From Streptomyces cavernae (GTDB taxonomy: Bacteria > Actinomycetota > Actinomycetes > Streptomycetales > Streptomycetaceae): a stretch of 64,000 nucleotides of DNA. Position 1 is the first letter of the stretch. The number at the start of each line of letters is the position of its first letter. Positions 26,894 to 36,000 of this stretch are shown here, in pieces. A program made the position numbers and the translations under genes. The notes beneath the pieces are model-generated. The model made no database searches. It was not told the origin of the DNA and saw only the letters and a program-made list of their open reading frames with translations. The DNA is taken from contig NZ_RPDJ01000001.1 in the NCBI RefSeq assembly GCF_004023625.1, forward strand, positions 496,001 to 560,000. The letters run 5' to 3'.

Positions 26894-27727
26894 CCGGAGT
26901 CCCGGGTACCGCGGGCCCGGCGGCTCGACCTGCCCGGCCAGGTCCTGCTGACCATGGTCCTCGCCGTCGTGGTCGGCGTCCTGATCGAAGGGCCGCGCAT
27001 CGGCTGGACGTCGCCTGCGGCGCTGGCGGGATACGCATGGGCTGCCGTGGCGACAGCCGGATTCGTGTGGGTCGAGTCCCGCCGACGTGAGCCGCTCATG
27101 GATCTGCGGCTCTTCAGGCGCCCGATCTTCAGCGGTGCGGTCGTGGGCGCGGTGGCGGTCTTCGTCGGCCTGAACATGACGCTGCTGCTGAACACCCTCT
27201 ACCTGCAGAACACCCGGGGATGGACGCCGCTGGCCGCCGGCATGGCGACCTTGCCCCTGGCCGTCGGAGCGACCGTCTGCGCCCCCTGGTCCGGCCGTAT
27301 GGTCGGCCGCGCGGGACCGCGGCTGCCACTGCTCCTGGCCGGCGGTTTCATCACGGTCGGCGGGCTCTGCCTGGTCCGGCTCACCCCGCACACGAGCGTG
27401 TTCCTGCTGTTGGCCGCATACGCGCTCATCGGCGTCGGGTTCGGCTTCGCCAACGCCCCGATCACCAACACCGCGGTCAACGGACTGCCACCCGCCCGTG
27501 CCGGCGTAGCTGGGGCGATCACCTCCACCGCACGGCAACTCGGTGCCGCCCTCGGCATCGCTCTCGCCGGCGGCCTGGTCACGGCCACCAGCCCGACGGA
27601 GCTCGCACACGCGTCCCGCCCGGGCTGGATCCTGGTCGCCACCTGCGGCGTACTGCTCTTTTTCGTCGCCCACGTATCACGTACGAAGGGAGCCTCCACG
27701 GGCCCCGCCTCCCAACAAGCGCGGTGA
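26892..27727 (+). pseudogene. MFS (DHA2/EmrB-type) exporter, C-terminal half
   Basis: About 278 codons from PESRVPRARRLDLPGQVLLT onward encode the second half of a 14-helix drug:proton antiporter. The linker after helix 6, hydrophobic segments such as VVGAVAVFVGLNMTLLLNTL, and LIGVGFGFANAPITNTAVNG with AGVAGAITSTARQLGAALGI are present. Helices 1-6 and any start are gone, lost at the same point as the 5' end of the divergent XRE-cupin gene. It cannot transport. It should not be counted as the resistance gene of the downstream NRPS cluster. Confidence 0.8.
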
Positions 27728-27995
27728 GCCGCGTGACCCACCGCAACGCACCGTTGTCCGTTGAAGGGCGCCGCCGCCTCGTCGAGCGCTGCCGAACTCG
27801 CCCCATTGCTCACGTCGCCGCTGAGATGGGCATCTCCCGGGCCTGTGCCTCGAAGTGGGTGAACCGCTACCGCAGATTCGGCGAGATCGGGCTCTTGACC
27901 GCTCCTCGACGCAAGGGCACCAGCCGAAGGCCACCCCAGACGAAGTGGTAGCCCAGGTCGAGGTCCTCGCACGCGCCCACAAGTCCGGGCCCGCG
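27724..27995 (+). pseudogene. IS481-family transposase, N-terminal fragment
   Basis: From a GTG overlapping the MFS stop, the frame reads VTHRNAPLSVEGRRRLVERC, AHVAAEMGISRACASKWVNR, then YRRFGEIGLLTAPRRKG, the N-terminal HTH of IS481 transposases. A frameshift near 27915 moves to KATPDEVVAQVEVLARAHKS. The DDE catalytic region is absent. No terminal repeats were found, so only a scrap of the element remains. Confidence 0.75.
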
Positions 27996-28003
27996 CCGAT
28001 GCG

Positions 28004-28105
28004 GCAGGTGACATCGACCGGCTGGTCCAGATCCAGTCCACCATCGTCCGTGTCCACCAGCACGCCGATGACACCGGCCGCAAAGGGGGACGCTACCGGA
28101 TCTTG
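28004..28105 (+). pseudogene. IS5-family transposase fragment
   Basis: About 34 codons read AGDIDRLVQIQSTIVRVHQH, then ADDTGRKGGR. This matches the segment of IS5-type transposases around the first catalytic Asp (D-x-T-I-V-R-A-H-Q-H); here the Asp position reads QSTIVR. Both flanks are unrelated. It is a second insertion-sequence scrap directly behind the IS481 piece and marks a recombination-prone boundary before the NRPS cluster. Confidence 0.6.
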
Positions 28106-29012
28106 ACCGACCGCAGATGCGAAGAGAGCGTTGCTCCTCAGGTAGGGAACGCCCGGGCCGCGCCGGCAGTGCCCTGGTAGGTATCTGCTGGGCCGGGGCG
28201 GAGATCGTCCCGGGCAGGGCATCGATGATGCCGTGGACGCGAACCGCCCAGGCGTTCGGGGGTGTCCGCGAGGAGACGCGGTCCGGCGATGCCCGACAGG
28301 ACGCGTCACGGCCCCGCCCTGCGTTCCACCGCCCGGCGGTCTCGCTTTCGGCCGGAAAACAGCGACCCGGTACCCAGTCAAAAGCCTCACTCCTGCGCAG
28401 AACGCTTACGGTGCCGAGGCTTGACACCTGTCGGGCATTAAGAATGCGCGAATTTTCGCCAATAGCGTTTTGTCGTCGACCATTTTTAGACAGGCCCCTC
28501 GGCTTTGCCCGCAGTCCGCACGCGACGACCTCACCGAAAGAGTGTGGCGCGGGTCACTGTTGACCTTCTAATCGGTGCCCACTTAATATTCTGCGGAAAT
28601 GAGCCACCGCCGGGGCGGCCGGAAAACAGACACCTCCTCAACCACTCCTACGCATGCAGCTGACGCAATTCTATGGAGTTCTGGCAAAGAAATGGCAATA
28701 TTCAGAAGCGGGCGCGAGGCGCCGCTGAACCTGTGAGGGTGTCGGTCCGCGACCCGGGGTGGCCAGCCGCGCTGTTCGCACCGCGGCTCCGCAGGGGAAT
28801 TGACCCCGCCAGATCGTCGATCCCCTGTTGTCGTCCCGTTGAAGAGTCTCTGTTGCTGTGCGCATTGTCTTCAAAGCGCACATTCCGGACGTCGCTGAAT
28901 TGCTAGAAAATGGCAATGCCGGGCATACTCGCGCACTGCTGCGCGAACCATTGATCCTTCGGGAACGCAGGATCTGATTTCTGCCGCGTTCTCTTCTCGT
29001 GAAGGGTAATCC
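28106..29012. promoter_or_regulatory. Long non-coding leader ahead of the NRPS cluster
   Basis: About 900 bases without a supported gene. The stretch from about 28430 to 29000 is clearly AT-richer than the rest of the window (for example AATTTTCGCCAATAGCGTTT near 28452 and ATAATATTAAG-type runs near 28585), as expected for promoter DNA in a GC-rich genome. The cluster promoter is most probably here. The last bases, GTGAAGGGTAATCC, provide only a weak ribosome site for the GTG at 29013. The part before 28430 may hold further transposon debris. Confidence 0.5.
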
Positions 29013-32000
29013 GTGTCTTCCCCCCGAATCACAGTCACCCATCACTCCGACAAAGGAACATCTCCCGCCCCCCTGTCGCTGGCGCAGGAGCGGCTGTGGG
29101 TCATGGCGCGCATGGACGGAGACGCCAGTGCCGCCTACAACGAGCCGATGCCCTTCGACATCCGGGGGCCGCTGGACCGGGACCTGCTCATCCAGGCGCT
29201 GCATCTGCTCGCGGCCCGGCACGAGGCTCTGCGTACCCGGCTGGTGCCCTCCGGCGGCTCGGCGCTCCAGGTCGTCGACCCGCCGGAGACCGGGTTCCCG
29301 GTGGCCTTCGAGGATCTGACGGGACTGCCGGACGCGGCCGAGCGGTTCGCGCGGACACGGCAGGAAGTGGAAGGCACCCCGTTCCGCCTGGGCGAGGAGC
29401 CCATGGTGCGCGGCTGTCTCGTGGCGCTCGAACCGGATTACCACGTCCTACTGCTGACGGCCCATCACATAATCTTCGACGGCTGGTCCCGCTCGCTGCT
29501 GTTGCGGGAGCTGGGCCTGTTGTACACCGCGCTCCAGCAGGGGCGGGACGCGTCGCTGCCGGAACTGGCCTGGCAGTACAGCGACTACACCCGCTGGCAG
29601 TGGGACTGGATGTCGGGGGAGGAGCCTGCCGCGCACGCCGACTACTGGGCTGCCGCATTGGCCGGCGCTCCGGCCGTGCTCTCCCTGCCCACGGACCGGC
29701 CTCGGCCGCCCGAGCAGGTCTTCCGCGGCGACCGGGTGTCGGTGACCGTGGACGAGGACCTGACGCAGGCCCTGCGCGACCTCGCCGCTGACAACGGTGT
29801 CACCCTGTACGCGACCGTTCTGACCGGCTGGTCGGTGCTGTTGTCGCTGCTTTCCGGGCAGGACGACATCGTTGTCGGCGCCCCGACGTCTAACCGCCGT
29901 CGCGGGAACGTCGAGGGCCTGATCGGCTTCTTCGTCAACACCCTGGCCCTGCGCGCGGACCTGAGCGGCTGCCCCAGCGTCAGTAGCGCCCTGAAACAGG
30001 TGAACCAGCGGATCCGCGACGCCCTCAAGCACGTGGACCTGCCCTTCGAGCGGGTCGTGGAACTGGTCAACCCACCTCGGAGCCCCGCCCACACGGCACT
30101 GTTCCAGACCATGTTCGCCTGGGTCCCCTCCATGCGAAGGGAACTCGAACTCCCGGACCTGAAAGTCGAGTTAAGGGAGGACGCGGCCCACGTCCCGGCG
30201 AAGTTCGACATGGTCCTGGCCCTGGCCGACGAGGGCCGACACCTCACCGGCGAGATCGACTACGCGGTGGCGCTCTTCGACCGGGCGACCGTCGAACGGT
30301 ACGTACGCCAGTTCCTGCGCGTGCTGCGCCTGATGACCGAGCGCCCGGAAGCCGACATCGCCGACCTGACGCTGCTGGACGAGGACGAGCAGCGCGAACT
30401 CCTCGCCACCTTCAGCGCAGGGCCCGCCGCGGCCATACCCGGCGCCCCGGCACCGGCGGGCCTGCTGGAGCGGTTCGCGACGCAGGTGCGGATACGGCCG
30501 CAGCAGCCCGCCGTGGTGGCCGGGGACACGGAACTGGACTACGCGACGCTGGACCGCCGGGCCAACCGGCTCGCCGGCGCACTGATCGCGCGAGGGGTCC
30601 GACCCGACCACGTGGTGGGCCTGCACACCGGACGCACCGCCGAACTCGTCGTCGGCGTACTCGGCATCCTCAAGGCCGGAGCCGCCTATCTGCCCCTCGA
30701 CCCCGCACAGCCCTCCGAACGGCTCACTGCCATGGTGAGCGACGGCGCACCCGCACTCGTGCTGACCGACCAGGCGGACACGGCGGGCGACGACCGGCAT
30801 CTGTGGGAGAACCTGCTGAAGGTGGAGGCCGAGGGAACACACGACGAAGCGCCGGGCATCGACACGGACCCCGCCCGGCTCGCCTACGTCATCTACACCT
30901 CGGGATCGACCGGCCGCCCCAAGGGCGTGGCGGTGACGCACGGCAGCGTCGTCAATCTCTTCGACCACTGGCGTGAACTCATGGGAGATACCCCGGGTGA
31001 GGCGTCATCGGCCTGGTCGAGCATCGGCTTCGACGCGTCGGTGCACGAGCTCCTCGTACCGTTGACCACCGGAGCGGTGCTCCACATGGTCCCCGACGAC
31101 CTCCGGGGCGACCCCGCAGCACTGATGGGCTGGCTGCGCGAACGCAAGGTGACCCAGGCGTTCCTGCCCCCGTCCTACGTCCTGTGGATCGACGAGGATC
31201 CGGCCGGGCGACTGGCCGGGCTGAGCCTGCGTCAGCTCCTCACCGGAGTGGAGTCCCTGCCCGAGAGCGCCCTGCACCGCATGCGCGAACAGCTGCCCGG
31301 CCTGCGCATCTGCTTCGGCTACGGCCCGACCGAGGCCACGCTCTACTCCACCGCCTACACCGACCCGCAGCCGCAGGAGCGGTCGTGCCCCATCGGGCGG
31401 CCGCTGCGCGGCACACGCCTGTACCTGCTCGACGACCGCATGCGCCCGGTACCGGTGGGGATTCCCGGTGAGGTCTACATCGGCGGAGCGAGCCTGGCCC
31501 GCGGATATCTGAACCGGCCCGACCTCACCGACGAGCTCTTCCTACCCGACCCGTTCCTGCCCGGCGAACGCGTCTATCGCACCGGCGACCTGGCGCGCTG
31601 GCTGCCGGACGGCAACGCCGAGTACGTCGGCCGCCGCGACGACCAGCTCAAGCTGCGCGGCTTCCGGATCGAACCCGGCGAGGTCGAGGCAGCGCTGCTG
31701 GCGGTGCCCGGCGTGCGGGAGGCCGTGGTGCTGGCCGACCGCGACACACCGGGCGGCCCTCATCTGGTCGCCGGCGTGGGATGTGACGCCGAATCCATGC
31801 GGACGGCGTACGAATGGCGCGCGGCCCTCAAGGACCGCCTGCCGGACTACATGATCCCCGTCGTGGTGGCCGAATTCCCGCGGCTGCCGCTGAACCGCAA
31901 CGGCAAGGTGGACCGGACGGCAGTGCTGCGCGCCGCGGCGGGGGCCCGCTCCGGGCGGGTCAACACGGCCGCGCCCCGCGACCACGTCGAGATGGCGCTG

Positions 32001-33008
32001 TACCGGATCTGGCGGCGCGTGCTCCTGCACCCGGACGTCGGAATCGGCGACAACTTCTTCGAGCTGGGCGGCACGTCGATCTCGGCCATCAAGATGGCGT
32101 CCGCCGTCCAGGACGAACTCGGCGTGACGCTGCCGGTCCGGGAGGTCATGCTGCACCCCACCATCGAGGCGCTCGCCGAGCGGGTGCGCAGCAACGGCGC
32201 CGAGGCCTCGCAGCCCGCGGAGCTCAGCAGCCTTGTGGAGTTCCGCGCCGGCAGCGGCCGGCAGCGCGTGGTGTGCGTGCATCCCGCCGGCGGCACCGCG
32301 TTCTGCTACCTGCCGCTGTCCACGGCACTGCCCGACGAGGTCGGCGTGGTGGGACTTCAGGCGCCCGGCATCAACCCCGGCGAATCCACCCTGCCCGGTG
32401 TCGAGGCGATGGCCGAGGAGTATCTGCGGCTCGTCGGTCCCCGCCCGGACGAGACACTGGTGCTGTGCGGGCTGTCCTACGGTGGCCTGATCGCGTACGA
32501 GATGGGCCGCCGCCTGGTGGCGGCCGGGCACGAGCGGGTGAGCGTGGTCCTGCTCGACACCCATGGCGCGGAGGGCGCGGAGCGGCACGCCGCCACCGAG
32601 CCGGTGGGCATGGCGGAGTTCCGGGAGAAGCTGGTGCGCTTCAACGGCATGTATCCGGGCATCGACGACGACCAGGTGGCCCGGTACCTGACCGTCTACA
32701 ACCACCATCGCGAGACGGCGGGCGACTACGCCGTACCCGAATCGCCGGCCCGTGTCGTGCTGATGCAGGCGACGGCCGTGGAGGACGAGGACGGTGACGC
32801 GGCCGCCCGCCTGCGCGCGTTCTGGCGGCGCCGCGTCAGTGGTCAGTTCGTGGTCGAGCCGGTGGCCTGCGGTCACTGGGACATGTTGGAGAGCGACGAA
32901 CTGCCACGCGTCGCCGCCGTCCTCGCCGCCGAACTGAACCGGCCGGCAACCGGCACGGGCGAGACCGAGACGGAGCGCACGACACTCCCTGGGACGTCGG
33001 AGGCATGA
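29013..33008 (+). CDS. NRPS, single module C-A-T-TE
   Basis: A 1331-residue synthetase. The condensation domain (about 18-450) has an intact HHIIFDG motif at 151-157. The adenylation domain (about 470-975) has YTSGSTGRPKG near residue 630, GYGPTEATLYST, and NRNGKVDR as the A10 lysine. The carrier domain has FFELGGTSISAIK with the phosphopantetheine Ser near 1021. The type I thioesterase has GLSYGG near 1154 and a C-terminal CGHWDM histidine. Specificity residues read by hand as D-A-H-F-L-G-G-L-Y-K, closest to aliphatic codes but not a standard one. It overlaps the next gene (ATGA). It may supply or attach one amino acid or ester unit of the product. Confidence 0.93.
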   Translation: MSSPRITVTHHSDKGTSPAPLSLAQERLWVMARMDGDASAAYNEPMPFDIRGPLDRDLLIQALHLLAARHEALRTRLVPSGGSALQVVDPPETGFPVAFEDLTGLPDAAERFARTRQEVEGTPFRLGEEPMVRGCLVALEPDYHVLLLTAHHIIFDGWSRSLLLRELGLLYTALQQGRDASLPELAWQYSDYTRWQWDWMSGEEPAAHADYWAAALAGAPAVLSLPTDRPRPPEQVFRGDRVSVTVDEDLTQALRDLAADNGVTLYATVLTGWSVLLSLLSGQDDIVVGAPTSNRRRGNVEGLIGFFVNTLALRADLSGCPSVSSALKQVNQRIRDALKHVDLPFERVVELVNPPRSPAHTALFQTMFAWVPSMRRELELPDLKVELREDAAHVPAKFDMVLALADEGRHLTGEIDYAVALFDRATVERYVRQFLRVLRLMTERPEADIADLTLLDEDEQRELLATFSAGPAAAIPGAPAPAGLLERFATQVRIRPQQPAVVAGDTELDYATLDRRANRLAGALIARGVRPDHVVGLHTGRTAELVVGVLGILKAGAAYLPLDPAQPSERLTAMVSDGAPALVLTDQADTAGDDRHLWENLLKVEAEGTHDEAPGIDTDPARLAYVIYTSGSTGRPKGVAVTHGSVVNLFDHWRELMGDTPGEASSAWSSIGFDASVHELLVPLTTGAVLHMVPDDLRGDPAALMGWLRERKVTQAFLPPSYVLWIDEDPAGRLAGLSLRQLLTGVESLPESALHRMREQLPGLRICFGYGPTEATLYSTAYTDPQPQERSCPIGRPLRGTRLYLLDDRMRPVPVGIPGEVYIGGASLARGYLNRPDLTDELFLPDPFLPGERVYRTGDLARWLPDGNAEYVGRRDDQLKLRGFRIEPGEVEAALLAVPGVREAVVLADRDTPGGPHLVAGVGCDAESMRTAYEWRAALKDRLPDYMIPVVVAEFPRLPLNRNGKVDRTAVLRAAAGARSGRVNTAAPRDHVEMALYRIWRRVLLHPDVGIGDNFFELGGTSISAIKMASAVQDELGVTLPVREVMLHPTIEALAERVRSNGAEASQPAELSSLVEFRAGSGRQRVVCVHPAGGTAFCYLPLSTALPDEVGVVGLQAPGINPGESTLPGVEAMAEEYLRLVGPRPDETLVLCGLSYGGLIAYEMGRRLVAAGHERVSVVLLDTHGAEGAERHAATEPVGMAEFREKLVRFNGMYPGIDDDQVARYLTVYNHHRETAGDYAVPESPARVVLMQATAVEDEDGDAAARLRAFWRRRVSGQFVVEPVACGHWDMLESDELPRVAAVLAAELNRPATGTGETETERTTLPGTSEA

Positions 33009-36000
33009 TGAAACCGCGCGTCGAAACTTCCCCCGCCGACGTGGCCGGGGACCTGAGCGCGCCGGTCGGGCTCGCCCTCGAGATACACCGCCAGGCCCTG
33101 CGCTCACCACAGGCGGAGGCGGTCGCCGACGGCGACGTACGGCTGGACTACGCGACGTTGAACGCCGCGGCCGCCGCCGTGGCCCAGGCGCTGGGCCGCC
33201 AGGGCGTCACTTCCGGGCAGGCCGTGGCGGTGGCGCTGCCGCGCTCGTGGCGGCTGGTCTGCGTGATGCTGGGCATTCTGCGGCTGGGTGCCCAAGTGGT
33301 GCCGCTTGACACACAGAGCCCCGCCGAACGCCGCCTCTTCATCCTGAGGGATTCCGGAGCGGCCGCCCTGGTGTACGTCGCCCCCGAGAGCGTCACCGAG
33401 CTTCCGCACGGCATGAAGGCGCTCGCCGTGGACACTCTGCTGCCCGAACTCCCCGATCCCGCGGCCAGCGTGCAGGCGCCGCCCGCCGCCGGCGAGGTGT
33501 CCTTCCTGTTCTACACCTCCGGAACGACCGGACGGCCCAAGGGCGTCGAGGTCCGCGACGCCGGGGTCATGCGGCTGGCACGGCCCGGCTACATCCGTGT
33601 CGAGCCCGGCCTGCGCTATGCCTGTCTGGCGAACCCGGCATTCGACGCACTGAGCTTCGAGGTCTGGGCACCCCTGCTGACCGGCGGCTGCTGCGTGGTC
33701 CTGCGCGACGGTGACGTGCGGACTCCCGAGCGGCTCGCCGCGGCACTGCGGCGCGAGCGGGTGGACACCGTCTTCGTCACCACCGCGCTGTTCAACGCGG
33801 TGGTCACGGCCGTGCCGGACTGCTTCGCGGCGGTCGGCGAGGTGCTGGTGGGCGGTGAGCAGCTCAACGCCCGGGTGATGCGCCGTTGGTACCGGGACAA
33901 CGCCGACAGCGGCACCCGTCTGTTCAACATCTACGGGCCGACCGAGTCCAGCACCTTCGCCCTGTGCCATCCGATCCCGCGGGACTTCGACGGTGATGTG
34001 GTGCCGATCGGCCGACCCCTGCCGGGGACCGACGCCGTCCTGGTCGTGCCGGGCCAGGAGAGGGTCGCAGCGCCCGGTGAGGTGGCCGAACTCCTGCTGA
34101 GCGGCGCCGGACTCGCGGTCGGGTACCGCAACCTCCCCGAGGAGACCGAGCGGCGCTTCGTACGGCTCGCCTGGCTCGACGGCGGCGAGGAGCGGTACTA
34201 CCGCACCGGTGACCTCGTACGGGCCGACGACGAGGGCCGGGTGGAGTACGTCGGACGAACCGACCGCCAGGTCAAGGTGCGTGGCTTCCGGATCGAGCCC
34301 GGTGAGGTGGAACGGCGCGTTCTCGCCCACCCGGCGGTCCGGCGGGCCTACGTGTGCACACGCCGCGCGGGCCAGGAGGGGCCGAACGAACTGCTGGCGT
34401 TCGTCGTCCTGCACCAGGAGCTGTCCTACGAGGAGTTCGACAGCCACCTCACGGCCCACCTGCCCGCCTACATGCGTCCGCACCAGATCCATCTCGTGGA
34501 GGAGTTGCCGCTCAACGCCAACGGCAAGGTCGACCAGGCCGCGCTGCTGGAGCAGGCCGACCGGCCCTGGCGGCCGGCCGCCTCCGACGGGCCGGCCCCG
34601 ACGGGAACGGAGCGCGAGGTCATCGAGCTGGCCGAGGAGATCCTGGGCGCCACCGGCCTCGGGCTCGGCGACCGGTGGATCGCCGTCGGCGGTGACTCGT
34701 TGAAGGCGCTGCGGTTCTGCTTCGCCGTCCGGCAGCGGTGGGGCCGCGACCTGACGCAGGCGGCCATCCTTCACGGCGACCTGGCCGCGATCGCCCGGGC
34801 CGTCACCGCGGCCGGCCCCGGAGAGGAAGGCGCCTGTCCGGCACCGGTGGTCGCCGGTGCCCACTCGGCGCCCGCCACGAGCGAGCAGCAGCGGCTGTGG
34901 CTGCTGCAGCGCCGCGCACCGGGCTCCCGGGCGTACTCCGTCAACCAGGCCTTCCGCGTGGACGGGCCCGTCGACACCACCGCCCTCCGGCGGACGCTGC
35001 GGACCCTGGTGGCACGCCACGCGGCACTGCGGACAGGCTTCGCCCTGGGGCCGCAGGGACTGCGGCAGACAGTCGGCGAACCGTACGACCCCTGGCACGA
35101 GCCGGGCACACAGCGCTTATGGGACGAGGAAGAGGCGCACGCCTTCGCCGACGCCTTCTTCGCCGAGCCCTTCGACCTCGCCGTCCCCCGTATGCTCCGG
35201 GCCTGCTGGCTGCCCCGTGACGGCGGCGGAACGCTTCTGCTGCACCTGCACCACATCGCCGTCGACGGCTGGTCACTGAGCATCCTGCTGCAGGACCTGT
35301 CCGCCGAGTACGTCGAGTCCACCGACGCCGGCGCCCAAACCAGCCGGAACACTGCACCGGCTCCCAACCCACTGGACTTCGCCGCCTGGCAGAGCGACTG
35401 GTTCACGAGTGCGGCCTACCAGGCACAGCGCGACGAACTCCTGGCGTACTACCAGGGCCTGGCGGAGCCCCAGGAACCGCTGCCCGCCCAGAACACGGAT
35501 CCGGCGCCGCGGGCGCGCCTGCTGCACACCCCGCTCGACGTCGTACGCCGGGCCCAGGTGGACCAGGTCTGCGCCGAGTTCGGGCTGACCCGCTTCCAGG
35601 TGCTGCTGAGCGTGTTCTCCTGGAGCCTGTACGGCGTGACCGGCCTGGTCCGCCCACGCATCGCCGCCCCGGTCGCCAACCGCCCGGTACGCGAGTTCGA
35701 GGACAGCGTGGGCATGATGGCGAACACCGTGCTGCTGCCCGTGGCCGTGGTGCCCGGTGAGGACCTGCGCTCGCAGCTCGCCCGCACAGGGGCCGGCACG
35801 GGGGAGGTGCTGCGACGCCAGGACGTGGCGCTCGCGGACGTCCTGACCGGCTGGGAGGCCGTCGGCGACGGCACCCCGTTCGATCTCCTGTTCGTCCTGG
35901 AGAACACCGACTTCGGGGGGCTGCGGCTGCCCGGCTGCGTCCAGCGGCCCCTGTGGTGGGCCGCGCCGGAGGCCAAGTGCCCGATGACGGTCTCCGTGGT

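Noticed and set aside
26892..27727. MFS exporter as self-resistance gene for the NRPS cluster
   Set aside because: Helices 1-6 and the start are missing and transposase relics separate it from the cluster.
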